A stretch of DNA of 64,000 nucleotides from Bostrychus sinensis (GCA_020698575.1 CM036244.1:27874034-27938033), one strand, 5' to 3'. Positions 1 to 12,855 are shown, counted from the stretch's first letter. Numbers and translations: made by a program. Notes: generated from the sequence alone by a model not told the origin.

Positions 1-1790
1 ACACCTGTCACTGGCATGAAGATAAAGCAACGTACCTAAGTGTTGTTTATAGGGAGAGTGAAAACTTGCTTGATGGCGCAGTAAAAGCACTAGATTTATG
101 TTGCTATGGTAAACGATGCTATTACCATATTAACCGCATATTACGCATGTCTCTTTGTTTATGCTCTCGTAATTCTGACTAAATAAGTTTTGACAAATGT
201 TGGAACTTCTGGCCTTGGCCTTGTGTGAAACTAAAACAAAATAAACTAAAATACGTTATATGGTCACATTTTTCAAAGTTACGATCTCCCAGACTGCAGA
301 CTCATGTCTCGAGTTGTTGGCACATATCCCAGTGCACAAGCATGCCTCCTGATGAAGAAGTGGTCCATGTAGTCGCTGAAGCGTGCTGATGGGGGGGGTG
401 GGGGGGGGGGCAGAGCCATTCATATTAAAATGAGGGACAGGACGCGTGCCTGAAGTGGTGGCCATGCAAAACCTGGCACGCTTCTTCAACAAGAGCAAAG
501 AACTGACAAGAGTAAGCACTGACGCGGACAGCAGGCAACATAAAGTGATATTGCACTCATGAACTCATGTTAACTCTTAATCTTTATTGCCCAGTCCTTG
601 AGTGCATAACAGAGAGGGCAAATAACTCCGGTAAATTGTGTTGTGGTTGCCTGTGGCAAAATTTAGCCCATGCTTCCAAGTTTTTTGGAACTTGATTTTT
701 AATGTCCTGCCGCAATATTTAAAAATTAAGGCCTGGAATTAAAAAAAAAAATCCTAGAAATCCTTGCTGGATTGCATGGCCCATTTGAACTAGTCTTTAG
801 CTGGTCTCCTATGCCAAATACTCTGGCATTCAGAGGAGGAGTCAGTGACTGCAGGGTGTCAAGATCTTGTGGCTACAAAAGAAACCATTAGCATTAGTCC
901 TGCACTGCTGTGTGCTGACAATGGGTATGGAAATGCTGTGTTAAAATTTGGGACTCTAATGTAATGTAATGTACAAGTCTTCTTTGATCCCATCTGTTTA
1001 TAGGATTTTTTTTCCAGAAGTCTGTTTTGTGAACCTCACATTTTCAGACAGAAACAAATTATAGATGTGTTGTTCTTTGCTGCCATGGGCTAGCTTAGCA
1101 ATAGTGTTTAACTTGTTTGGTATTTCCATGAGCACTGGGCAGTCTCAATCTGAGATGAATTTGCTGTGGATGTTTACTCCCAGATAGATGGGAGACATTA
1201 AAACACATGTCCAGCATTTAATTTTTCTTAGTGTAGTGATGAAACTAAAATTGTTTTGAAAAACAGTTTACAGGTTGATGTATAATTATTTCTTTGTATT
1301 TTAATAGGATTACTATTCAAGTATTTTCTTGTGTGCATTTTAACACACCTGGAATTCCATCCATATCTCCTACTTATATAGATATTTGAACACATGTTGA
1401 TAATAGTTAATAAAGCACTCATGATTAAGTAGAAGCAACTGACGGCTTATTTATTATAAGAGGGACCTAACTTGTTTTTCTTACTGTATTTTCCCATTGC
1501 ACTTCTACAAAAAGAATCTTGCAGATCCATCTGAGTTGCACTGAAGTTAGTCGATTGTTTAATCACAAATGGAATATGGCAGACCACTTGAGAACTATTG
1601 GATTAGACAAGAGAAAATACTTGCTCAAAAAGCAAAATTAAGAGAGAAAAATAATGGTATTCTCAAAGGAAGCCTATTGTTCTTCTGATAAACAAATGCT
1701 AAATTGTCTTTGGTGTGGCATTTTTCTGCTTTTACTTTGCAAATTGATCTTTGTATTTAACATGATCAACTTCTGACTTTGAGCGAGTCT
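1..1790. other. gene-free stretch, left edge
   Basis: I see no supportable gene here. There is a homopolymeric G run at about 391-410, interrupted by one T, and AT-rich unique-looking DNA elsewhere. Short open frames near 256-519 are not backed by splice sites or by a recognisable protein family. Confidence 0.5.
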
Positions 1791-1799
1791 TCTTTTCAT

Positions 1800-2030
1800 T
1801 TTGGCTGTTCTCTTTCAGGGGTCACTACAGCGAATCTCCTGCCTCCATATCTCTCTATCCACTTCATCTTCTTCTGTCACACCAACTAACTCCATCTCTA
1901 TTTTCACTACATCTATTAATCAACTCTTTGTTCTTCCTCTAGGCCTCCTATCTGGCATCTCTAACTTCAGCATATCTTTACCACTATCCCTCAGCTACAT
2001 GTCCAAACCAAAACTATCTGCATTTATCCG
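1800..2030 (-). mobile_element. decayed LINE fragment, C-terminus of the reverse-transcriptase ORF
   Basis: Read on the minus strand, this stretch gives the degenerate end of a fish LINE ORF2. It has a basic RRPRGR motif, then an acidic segment with DVVK, then an IWRQEI-C-DP end just before a stop. The same RRPRGRP motif occurs near the C-terminus of the Rex3-like element at 19.5 kb. In-frame stops interrupt it, so it is dead. Its 5' part is missing, and the LINE clade cannot be fixed from this piece. Confidence 0.55.
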
Positions 2031-2148
2031 GACTTTGGACCGGCTTTGGAAGGCTTGTAACTCCTTGGTTGCAGTACATGAGTGAATTTCTAAAATAACA
2101 AAACTGCAGGCCTCTAAATTAAAAAGGAAGAAGAAAAAAAAGTTTATG

Positions 2149-2404
2149 GTAACACTTTATTTTATACACACAGCATAACAAACTGTAATAACATGTACTA
2201 GTTACCTTGGATTTACCTAATGGAATTTTGTGTACTTACAATTTCTAGGTAAAAAATGTCATTGAACTGTTTTTTACAGAAGCAAAATGCACTTGTAGAG
2301 TAGTGTAATAGGTATTTTTTAACAGTAAGTACAGCATGTGTTACCTAGATAGTACTTACCTTGTATATACACTGTATCAAGTGTAGTATAAAATAAAGAG
2401 TTAC
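2149..2404. mobile_element. MITE with 19-bp terminal inverted repeats
   Basis: The left end at 2149-2167 starts GTAACACTTTATTTTATAC. The right end at 2386-2404 is its reverse complement with one mismatch. The ends enclose about 218 bp of non-coding AT-rich DNA, which fits a short non-autonomous DNA transposon. I could not define a target-site duplication with confidence, and the superfamily is unknown. Confidence 0.55.
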
Positions 2405-5184
2405 TAACTGTACAGTACAAAGTGTGCACCACCTAGTGTGGAACTACTACATGTGTGGTACTAACTGTAGCCACAGTTGCCCTGGGGCAGAGACATGGCA
2501 GCAATACCATGCCTATGGTGTCTCCGACCACCACCAAACACAACACACCAGTCACACCAACACATTTAGGCATCAGTGGTTGTGGTTAGTGGCAATCACC
2601 TCTACCTCCGGAGCTACTGTACTTCAAAGTGTGCAGTACAAAGTGTAGGCTGCACAACCTACATAGTGTATAATTCAAAGTGTGCAGGGCGTCTGTGTAG
2701 GTTAAGTCAAGTCAAGTGTGGAGTATATATTTTTTTCTTTTTGTTTTCTTTCCTGAATATATCATCATGGGAGTACCATGGGGCTCCATACTAGGGTCTT
2801 CAGTTTGTATGTTAAATAAATATAGTCTCAACCCTTAAACATCATGGCCGTGACTTAAATATGTAATATCAACTTCAACTTATTCTTGCAGGCAGTGAAA
2901 ATGAGATTCTCGCAACATTAACCTCTAACCAACCTCTTTTAGTGCACTAATTGTTTGTTTTTTTAAACCTGTTTCCTTTTTTCTCTTTTGAATGCTCCTA
3001 ATCATTATGTTAAACCAGTGATCTTTTGTTTCATTGTTAAAAGCAATTAATGGGCTCATCTTTCCTTTCTTTGTGCTGCTGTCAGTGGCTTATTATTTAT
3101 GCACAGTCACGTTCCTATAGGCTAATTATTTACAAACCAAATTATGGTTTCTGCATGTCCAAGATTATAAATCCACTGTGTGCTTTGGTCTGAATATTGT
3201 TCATTGTGACAACATTTGAACAGGGATGTTGTATATCTTTAAAAAAAAAAAAAATAATAATCTTGTTTTTTAGTCCAGGTCCTTCAAACATGAAAGTGAG
3301 AGAGAAAGATACTGAAAGTGCATGAGTGCTTGGCTTGGCCACAATAAAACTGTTATTATTGACTGCACACTTGTAATAGCTGCTGTGTTCAGTGATCTTT
3401 GCTGTATACATTTGTTTCACTGGTAGCAGGTGTGGTTTACAGACCAGAGACACCTACAAGCAGGTTATCAGTGCATTTAGTAGTTACCCCATAAAATTAC
3501 CCATGTACAAAATTGAAAATACAGATGAATGAAACACCCTAACTGTAACAAAGCATAATCAGAAGGATCAGATCACAGCACCTTTGAGCACAGATGCAGC
3601 TCTCTAGCATAATTTGGCATGTACACATACTAATACTAAAACGGTCACACATACTCTGCAACTGCTGCTTATTGCACTTTTGGTTACATGCTGAAACTGC
3701 ATTGTGTTGCCTTGTACTTACAGCTCTGCCGACAGCAAAGTGGAATCTACACAAACATAAGGTATAATGTATGTATGTATGTATAATATACATACAGTTT
3801 TTAAAGTCACCCTAAAAACATAAAAACATAACTACAAGGGATTACTTCAGTAAAAATGTACTTGTACTATATGCTAAAATGTTACAACAGAAACATAACA
3901 GATCAACAATCAGACAAAACATCAGACATGGGACAAAGTCATAAAAGCGCAAACACAAAGGCAACAAGCATGATGTGATTTTAATGAAAAATTAAGCAGG
4001 AGATGTCTAAAGCCTTTGATACAATACATGGAATTGTAATTTTTAACAGATTTAGGGTCTTTTAGAATACAGATCTTCTCTCCTACATCGGTCTCTTTCA
4101 TCTGGGTGGCTATATGTTAAATTAATTGAATCACTTGACACCTGCACCTAACAGTTGTGTTTGCAGCATTCCACGTTTTTCATTTATCATTTTGCATGCT
4201 TCAGTGGGACAGGGAATACTGATGTATGCGAGTATCCCTCTTCTTTTACCTGACCCCCCCCCCCCCCCCCCCCCCCCCCCCGGCTTTGTGTCCCAGGAGC
4301 AGATGGACAGTGCACTCTGGCTGCTGTAATACTCACAGGGGTGTGACCACAGACCATGGGAACCACACTGGAGTCATGTCACCCCCCCTACCCCGGACCA
4401 GCTCCCATTAGGGCAAGTGGCCAGCATCTGCCTCCTGAGTGCAGCTTGGCCACCCTTCTCCCTCAGGACCCTTGGAGGAGGAGGATGGAGGGGTGAAGGG
4501 ATGAAGGGGAGGGAGGGGTGGGTGTGGTATCCAGATCCAAGCCAGGCCCCGAGGGAACTCTGGGGGCCTGCTGTCTGAACGCGGGACAATGAGCGTCTGG
4601 TGGGTCGCAGTGCTCCGTTCATGTGTGTTGTTGCAGTGCGGCTCATTTCTATGCATGTCATTTAGCTGATTGGCTGATCTCATTAAGGTGCTGAATAAGG
4701 AAGCAATAAAGGTCCTAAAAAATGCAAACAGCGCCTCCTCCTCCCCATTAAGCAAATTTATGGGCTGAATCAAAGAATCAAAGGCAGATTGGAGAGTCCG
4801 GGGTATTATTAGGCAAATTGCTGAGTAACATTGATTTTGGCAGAATTACGGTAGTGTACTTTGTTTTGTACTTGCCTTTGTGCCCCATGCTCATATCAGT
4901 ACTTACTATTTATCACCATGAACCTAAAATATTCTCTGCACTAAATTAAATGTATCTTTTTATCTTAAGTGATAGTACACCACAGATAATTACTATTTCA
5001 TTCACCATGTCTTTTTTATTCAGACCAGAAACTCCCAAATAGTGGGTCACAAGCCAAAAATGACCAAAAATGTAGTTTGACCCCCACAGAAAGTCTAGTT
5101 ATAATTTTAGAGATCCAAAAATGTTTGAGCTTGTCCCTGGGCATTGAATGCATATACGGGAGATACTTTTGAAGGTGATTCTTG
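2405..5184. other. gene-free stretch with homopolymer tracts
   Basis: No gene is supported. The stretch contains an A-rich run near 3241-3256, a short (GTAT)n near 3768-3784 and a pure C tract at about 4254-4280. From about 4560 to 4850 it is less repetitive and more mixed in composition, and could be conserved non-coding DNA; this is a guess from appearance only. Confidence 0.5.
4254..4280. repeat. poly-C tract
   Basis: An uninterrupted run of about 27 C bases. It creates artificial proline-rich open frames across 4126-4411, which are not genes. Confidence 0.9.
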
Positions 5185-5548
5185 TATATTATCAGTGTAT
5201 ATTATCAGTGTATATTATCAGTGTATAGTATCAGTGTATAGTATCAGTGTATAGTATCAGTGTATAGTATCAGTGTATATTATCAGTGTATATTATCAGT
5301 GTATATTATCAGTGTATATTATCAGTGTATAGTATCAGTGTATATTATCAGTGTATAGTATCAGTGTATATTATCAGTGTATAGTATCAGTGTATAGTAT
5401 CAGTGTATAGTATCAGTGTATAGTATCAGTGTATATTATCAGTGTATATTATCAGTGTATATTATCAGTGTATATTATCAGTGTATAGTATCAGTGTATA
5501 GTATCAGTGTATATTATCAGTGTATATTATCAGTGTATAGTATCAGTA
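5185..5548. repeat. 13-bp minisatellite, 28 units, two unit variants
   Basis: A perfect tandem array of 28 copies of a 13-bp unit, TATAKTATCAGTG, in which K is T or G. The only internal variation is that one base. The last unit ends in A instead of G. In array order the variable base reads TTTGGGGTTTTG then TGTGGGGTTTTG then GTTG. A nine-unit pattern therefore recurs with a period of 12 units (156 bp). The tyrosine/serine-rich open frame across it is a by-product. Confidence 0.95.
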
Positions 5549-8500
5549 CCAGACCACGACAAACCACGACACCGAGGCAAGGCTGCACAGAATGTGCCAC
5601 AGATCATCTGAGCGATACTGTGGCAATACCGGTTTAATGACATTAACCAGTGAAACTCATTTTAATGTCAGCCACAAAAGTATTATAATAGTAGTAATAA
5701 TAATAGTAGTAGTATAAAGTATTAGTAAATTTGTTTTTTTTGTTCTGCAAAAAAATGGGCCAGAATTAGGTCCAGGGATAAAATTGGGTCTCACAATCTG
5801 ACCACATGAAAACCACTTCTTTAGAAATTTGTTATATTGATCAGATACTTAACAAGGAAGTGCTTTGCACATCTCTTTCTTGAGACAGGTGCGTCAGACA
5901 GGCCGTGCGTCATGCACATCAAAATTACAGAAGAGATAACTCCTGCCATTGCCAACCTTGCAAAAGTGAGATTGAGGTTTCTTCATTCTTCATTTTCTGT
6001 GTGCCATGGAAGTTGATTTTCAGTATTCAGATAGAAGTTTTTTTCTATAAATGTAAATTGGCATGTCCAACATGAAGTTACTATACCACCCACAGCTTTT
6101 TGTTCTGCAGCATTAAGTGCAGAATATGAATTATTTAGTGAAGGAAATTTGTCTTTGCATTAAATCCTTGTACTAGTGCTCTGAAAGACAAGAGCTTGTT
6201 ACAACAAAAGTCACTGCCCCACTGTGCAACAACAACCAGGAGATGTTTGTAAAGACGATTGAGGGTTTCCTCTGAAGCAATTTGGTCCAAGATTTTTTTT
6301 TATAAACATAGCCTACACGTAGCGAAGGTAAACTAGTAGAAGCCATGCATGTACATCATTTTAGATATGTAGGCCTATTACTGTATATAGGCCTATTATA
6401 TAGACCTATATGTATATATGTAAATCAAATGCACATTTCTGCAGTAATGGATTTCTGTGCAGTAGACTTAAACTCCTTAATACTTAGCATTAGACAGATT
6501 TTATTTTATTGCATATATATTTGGTGTCTATATTCTTGTTTAAGAAAGTTTAGTTCCTTTGCCTATACATTAATGCAGCAGTCAAACAGTTGTACTTTTT
6601 ATCTAAGGTTTGATAAAGAAAAACATTTGTAACAAAGAGTTAATTAAATAAAAATTGAAGATATTAAGCCCAACGCTTTCCATTACAGTGAATCAGTGGC
6701 TGCTGATATTAAAGCTTATTACAGGCTATTACAGTGTCCATTTCTGCTGATACAGAGAAACAGAAAAGAAAATCATACAATAAAAAGACCTACAATTGAG
6801 CTCACAAAACCAATGACTAAAAGTGACGAGCTGTACTGGTTCAAATTACTGGAGCAGTAGGCCACCACTGCACAGCACCTGGGACCAGCCAAACTATGGT
6901 ACACATGGAAACCTTTTCATAAGAAACTATTTTAGACAACATGACACTGCAATTTTTCACCAAAGTTCTCAAACAGGCTTTGTAAGACAATCTCATTATC
7001 TATTACTGTCTAACACTGCTGCTCCATATGCAACAGACAAATGTATCTCTGAGCCACTGTCCACTTCTCCAATCCTTCGTCCAATGAGCTAAATCAAAGT
7101 GATTTGTTTGGCGTAAGGGCAGATGTATAATTACTGCATTGTGGTTCACAAAGGGAGCCCTATATAATGATTTAATCCAGGCCCAAGCTGAGAGGGCAGC
7201 CTTCCTCCGGCCCAGCACCTTTTCTCGTGGTGGTGCATGGGACGTCCTGGTGGCAGATGGGACATGAAAGGAGAGCGGGGGGACCTAGGGAATGAGAACA
7301 GGTGGGGGTGAAAACTAAAGAAAAGGAAAGGCCAGAGGGGTCAACTGAGACATTCAGAAAGGGGGAGGAGATACATACGGCCACATGAGGAGCGATCGAT
7401 ACACAGAGTTTAGCTTTTCTCAATGTGCTGCCTCCAAATCAATCTGACCACAGCAGATGTCAGGCAACTTTGAGGACAAGAGAAAAACGGCCAAAGGATA
7501 CAATGACATATAGGCCTACTGTAGATATGTGCTGATATAGACAAAGCTAAAAAAATAAATATATCATTACTGACAGTTGGTAATCATGTTTCCCTACTTA
7601 ATAATTTTACATGAACTATATCTCCTAAAGGCAAATAATCCACTAAACTAATCATTTGTTCCTTTAATAGTGGCTGGAAATATACTACTGTCCCATCTTG
7701 CAGTGGTTCCAATGTTCCAGGTACAGACTAAAAACAAATAATTTCTCCCTTGGCCCATGACCTTTCCAAATAATTTTATGAAAACCCAACTTTTACAGTT
7801 AGCTCAGTAAGAGACACAACAACAAAGAAACAACCCCACCACAAACAAAAGGTGACAAAAGGTGAAGCATAAAGGCCAAGCAAGTTTGTGTATGAAATGT
7901 ATAGCACAATTCATACACAGAGTAATTCATAGTGCTTTACAGTAAAAAAAAAGACAAGGTAAATATACATAGATAAGAACTGCAATTAAAACAGTAAAAT
8001 CAAATTTAAAAATTATAATAAAGAATCAATTTAAAATTAAATTAAAAGAAATTAGTGCAGATAAAACTCTTTCAGTTGACATATGCACAGCTAAAAGAAC
8101 AGTTTTAACTCTGGACTTGAACATTTTCAGAGTAGAGGGCTATCTAACATTGTCAGGAAGAGTTTAGCTGCATAAAACTGAAACGCTGCTTCACCGAGTT
8201 TAGTCCTAACTCTGGGCACCAGCAGGAGGCCGGTCCCTGATATGTTATGTTATGAATTTATTATCATATCATATAAGCATTTCTTGTCAAATACATGGCA
8301 TAGATGTTGCAGTATTGATAAATGCACTTTGGAGAAATGACTTGCAACTATAAAATCAGAAGGAAAATCTGTCCTTAGATGAGACCAGTTGTGATCAAAC
8401 GTATTTTGAAATCTATATTCTTGACCTTAAAATATGCTGTTACCTTGCTCTGACTAAACTCCTTACATTTATTTAGAGCAAGGACATAGTTGAATGGGAT

Positions 8501-8820
8501 ACAATACACTTTTATGGACACTCCAAGTGAATAATACCAATTGAGAAAGGTTTAGGTCTCAGGTTTAAGGGCCTAAAGAGGACTGAAGGTAAAAGGCCGT
8601 CTCATAATAAGAATACAGCTGTCTATTGAGGCCCCCCAGCAGACACTATGCTCCCCCCTGCCTTCAGCTTTGGTCCAGAGCCCAGCAGACTGTTAAGTCC
8701 CTGCTGACATCCTCCCTCCAGCACAGGCACGCACCAGCTGTTTAACCATGCACACAATATAGACAGAAGGGGTTCAACAATTTAAAAAAAGTAGAAATAT
8801 TACAACATGTTTGAGGTATA
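5549..8820. other. gene-free stretch with dispersed-repeat-like segments
   Basis: No gene is supported. A short (TAG/TAA)n microsatellite lies near 5678-5715. About 7890-8235 resembles a degenerate dispersed fish repeat: an AT-rich part, then a segment about a first 'gctgcttcacc' block and 'aggaggccggtccctga'. I recognise the style of this repeat but cannot name the family. The rest looks like unique AT-rich intergenic DNA. Confidence 0.4.
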
Positions 8821-8828
8821 GATTTAAA

Positions 8829-9215
8829 CAGTGGTGGAAGAAGTGCTCAATAGAAATGCTGTTACTTTGAAATATTATTACTCAAGTTATAATACAACTG
8901 TGCAATACTACTTTAACTCCAGCTACAACTACAGCTCCCACTTTTACTACTATCACTACTACAACAGCAACTACTGCTACTATTTCAGCTTCTCCTGCGA
9001 CATCTGTTACTGCTACTACAACTACTATAACAACTCCCACACCCGAACCCAGGAATTTTAGACTGTGAGGCAAACTTGCAATTCACTTGCCAGTATGCTA
9101 ACTATAAATCTTAATACAGAATATAAGTAAAATATTTCCCTTAAAATGTAATTAAGTAAAAGTCAGTTGTAGAAAATGTATTCAGAAAGTAATTAATCTT
9201 CTGAAAATAGATTAT
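8829..9215. mobile_element. partial hAT-like element containing a CTA-rich microsatellite
   Basis: The left end CAGTGGTGGAAG at 8829-8840 has the CAG-start and GGTGGA core shared by the hAT ends at 24.34 and 26.76 kb. The following text also has the 'tactcaag' and 'aagtaaaagt' type words of that family. I cannot find the matching right terminus, so the copy is truncated or diverged. An imperfect CTA/CTACTA microsatellite fills about 8908-9030. Confidence 0.45.
8908..9030. repeat. imperfect CTA trinucleotide microsatellite
   Basis: A degenerate run of CTA/ACT trinucleotides. It produces low-complexity open frames on both strands (tyrosine-rich on plus, valine-rich on minus) that are not genes. 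Confidence 0.75.
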
Positions 9216-10238
9216 AGTAAATTATTTGAGTAAACACGTTTATTTTTAAAGCATTCTGTATTATTAAGACATAGGGCCAAACATACTTTATATACAGCGA
9301 GCACGTACTACCCACAGTAGACACCATTGCGCCCTCTATTGGACCTTCAGCTGAGCTACAACATGTTACTTGGCACATGCAGTACTGGGCTTGCAGAACT
9401 TAGATCCTAATTGTTTTGAACCAATGATGATTTGTGTCTAAAGTTGTAGTGAAATTAACTTCATGCATCTGGTATTTACTACAACAAAGGACCCCTCTAC
9501 TGTTTTGCACTACTGTAATAAAATGTGACCTGGTACTTATTTCTATTCAACTCAACTCTATTGAAAAAAAATCCAACTTCTGATTTATTTACTGAGATGT
9601 CTTCTGCAGTATATTTATGCTTTTAGAGAAGCACACAGCATTAAGTTTTAACAGGTGGATTACCAGGTGATATTAGAAAGCAGAACTTTAATCAAACAAC
9701 AACACAGATAAGATTTATTTAATTTGAAATTAAATTATTGGAAAAATGTTATTCAAGTGTTCATGTAAAAAAACAAACTAGACGGGACACGTTGCAAACC
9801 TCAGACATATACTGCACAGTTGAGGAACCCTATTCACCATGACTTATCATAACACTGGTGTAAAAGGTTAAAGCTATATACAATTTAATAGTGACTGACT
9901 TTTCATGAAGGACTCATAATTAAAGTTTCATAATGGTTCTGAGTGTTGTGTAGCACTAAAATAAGAAAGCACACATGTTGTATATTATACAGTTTCAGTA
10001 GCTCAGAAAAAAATAAAATGTTTTTTTTCTGCCCAAAGACCCTTTCTTTGCCTGGTTTCAGTTGATTACACAGAAACAATCCATACTCTATAAATACCTA
10101 AAATATAACCATAGAATGTCTGTGTGCTATTAAAAAGTTCAGGAGCCAGCAAGGAAGTCCAGGAAAACATGAGGTTATCTGTGCCAAAAGGCCTCTGAAA
10201 AGTCAGTGTCCAACCATACAAATATACACACTTTACTG
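9216..10238. other. gene-free stretch downstream of the Myb/SANT gene
   Basis: AT-rich, with no gene seen. It probably contains the 3' UTR of the minus-strand gene that ends at 10239. I could not choose a polyadenylation site. Confidence 0.4.
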
Positions 10239-11554
10239 CTATAATGCTGGACGTCCATTTAGTTTATCGTGAATGAGTGCAATAGCTCCACCTGTGAAGT
10301 CTCTCAGAACCTGCACGGTTTCCCTCTGAAGCTGTAAGGACTCGCGCACAAACTCCTGCTGCGTCTCTGCAAGCTGCTGCACAGATTCGGCTAAAAGCTC
10401 AAGGGATCGGGACACTGTTTCTAACAACATGTTGGTGGCATGCTGCTCCCGGAGGCTCTGTGACACACTGTTCATCAGGCTTTCCTTCGAGCTCTTGGAG
10501 GTTTGATCCGCCATTGGGAGTGTACCTGCTGATGAAGTCGAGGGTTCAGAATTTGTTGGACAATGTTTCTGAACGCCATTGTTTTCTTGGTGATCTTGGG
10601 AAGATTTGGCTCTCAGATTGGGGAGCGGTGCTTCCTCTCTTTGCTCATCTTCTGAGTCCGCGAATGTTGTTTCAGTGTCTTGAAGATAAGAAAAAGTCAG
10701 ATCAGTTTTTTTTTCCCTCATAGCAAAATAATTCAAAATGGCACTGTAGACCTCACCTTCTGGTAATTCAAACTGCAGATCAACTGTGAAAAGAAATTAA
10801 ATTATGACATAAATATGTACAATTTCATTGTATTTTTTTAACTGAATAATTTTTCAAAGCAAGACCATCTACTCTACCTGGCTGTCCACTACCACTTGAG
10901 AGGTAGGACGAGGGTGGGGGCATGGATGTTTCCAACCCACCATTTGTAGAACTCTGAAGTCCCATAATCTCTTCTTCTTCCATTTCCTCTTCTTCATCAG
11001 CCACATCATCATCATCACCCAATGGACTAAAATCATTTGTGCTGTCATCATCATCTGCCATCTCCAGAATTTGAGCCACTATTTTTTCAGTAGGATTGAG
11101 GTCTTTGGACATGCGTGAGTTCAGTCCTCTATTGGGCACTGTCCCTGACTGCATAGCAGCAACTTTACGCTTGGTGTCACACTTTAGGTCTGACCATTTC
11201 TTTATGACCTCAATGACTTCTCGTTGACACTCACCGATCTCATTCACACGAGCGGTAATCTCTGCCCATGTTCGTTTTTTAACATCTGTTGGCACGCCAC
11301 GATTGTATTTTCCTTAAGTAGAAAACACAAAGTATGACTAGAAAAGTCAGCATATACAATTAACACTCGAATCCTATTTTGACATGGCATTAAGTGCTAG
11401 TGCAAAATGCAAAATGCATGTACATACCCACAACAATCTTTCGATGTTTCCGTACTTCATCTAACAATATGTGGACTTCACTAAAAGAGAAACGGGCTTT
11501 TCTCTTCCTGAAGCGGTTCAGACTGTCAGGAGTGTAGTAGAGTGGTGAAGACAT
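10239..11554 (-). CDS. Myb/SANT-like DNA-binding protein, NAIF1/Harbinger-Myb type (four coding exons)
   Basis: Spliced minus-strand gene with coding exons 11428-11554, 10878-11312, 10757-10783 and 10239-10678. All junctions are GT-AG and all are phase 1, giving 342 aa. Residues about 17-95 form a trihelix/Myb_DNA-bind_5 domain: a basic RFRKRKARFSFSE start, then W58 in KKRTWAEIT, then W82 in KKWSDLK followed by basic residues. An Asp/Glu-rich stretch follows at about 129-157, then a Ser/Pro-rich linker. A Leu/Gln/Glu-rich helix (about 263-335) probably mediates self-association. In known relatives such as NAIF1 the Myb domain derives from the DNA-binding partner of Harbinger transposase and is nuclear. 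I cannot decide between naif1-like, msantd or mypop-like, so no symbol is given. No transposase is seen nearby. Function is inferred from the fold only. Confidence 0.85.
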
Positions 11555-12840
11555 CCTTTACACAGCGGTTCTCTGTATCCAGTTGCTTATCTGGGACTTC
11601 TGCGTTGAGGGTGAGATTAATAAAGAAAAATAAAAAATATTTGACAGTGTTAGAGCAAGAAATAGGCTTGGTTCATAAGAATCCCTTCTTTCCATAATCT
11701 TGAGTTTTACTGGTGTAAACAAGATGGTTTCAAAATTGAACACATCTTTATATTACTTTAGCAACACTAAATTATAAATAAATGATGTATTGCTGAGACG
11801 TAGTACAATTTAACATTGTATAAACAGAACCCGTTAAAGTGTTGATGGACAATAGATGCTAGTCACTGATGCAGCATTAGCGAAATAGGCTTTTCCAAAC
11901 CCGGTGGTTACAAACTAGCTTGGTTAACTGATGAGTAGTACTTTACAATGGCTTGGTTCTTAAAAGGCCGGTCAACATCTGGTTCTTCTGGTGTGATAAA
12001 AAGTCCAACACTGTGAATCTACACACACTAGCACTATTTTGTAACATGCATTACTGCTAACTAGCTAAGCTATCACGAAGCTAACGTTACAATCGGCCAT
12101 CAACTAAAGCTGAGTTGTTGGAACACGTTAAACATGTCCAGTCCACGGAGCATATGCAATATAGAATATATGATGAGGAACGTACCTGCGAAGACAAATA
12201 AAGATAAATATATCTAGAATGTATTATTTTGAGGAAAGGTCCTGCATGGACGCACACCGTCAAGCTGAACAAGGTGTAATAGTATCTAGCTACACCAGAA
12301 AAATCTTAACGTATCCGGATAACGTTAGCTTTTGCTTGCGCATATTTTACTGCTTCATACAAACTGTGTCAAATGTATGTCATCCCTATACACAATGACA
12401 TACCTAAACATGCATCGTGACAACTATTCATCAATGATTTATTTATTTGTTTAACTTGCAGAGTCGTTAAATGCAGTGTGGGGACAATGAAAATCTTTAT
12501 TTTGAAAGGGATGAGTCTGTTTCCGGCTCAAAACAGGAAGTAAGCTTGAGTCCCCGCCACAATTTTTATTTTATACATTTGCAAACCATTGTATTAACCC
12601 TTAAGCAGCCATTAAAAACTTAAATCCAGAGGCTTTTAATACAAAAATTGTTATTAAAATATTTTATTTAAAAAAAATCAGCTTTGAGTGACTCAATTCC
12701 TCTAATTTCTTCTAACTTTAGTTTTTATCAAAACTACTATTTTTAACCCTTCATTTTGCTACTATAAACGACAAACAGAAAAACAAAAAAACATTTAACA
12801 TTTTTAACATATCAAGTGCTTTGAAATATATAAGTGCTAT
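11555..12840. other. upstream region of the Myb/SANT gene, then LINE 5' flank
   Basis: Probably holds the 5' UTR and promoter of the minus-strand gene that starts at 11554. On that strand a possible splice acceptor (polypyrimidine tract then CAG) lies near 12185. An ETS-like CAGGAAGT word is present on the plus strand near 12533. No transcription start can be fixed. The part from about 12600 is AT-rich and may be decayed 5' sequence of the LINE that follows. Confidence 0.3.
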
Positions 12841-12855
12841 TTACAGTATTCTAGG

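Noticed and set aside
256..519. Open frames around 256-519 on minus, and a plus-strand MQNLARFFNKSKEL-like stretch ending in a GTAAGC at about 511-516
   Set aside because: The donor-like site and protein-like text are tempting, but there is no matching acceptor, no neighbouring exon and no family I recognise. The poly-G tract interrupts the frame.
4126..4773. Proline-rich open frames on both strands
   Set aside because: They are produced by the poly-C tract and GC-rich neighbourhood. No splice or family support.
5416..5637. Repetitive Tyr/Ser/Val open frame
   Set aside because: It is the minisatellite translated; 13-bp units cycle the reading frame.
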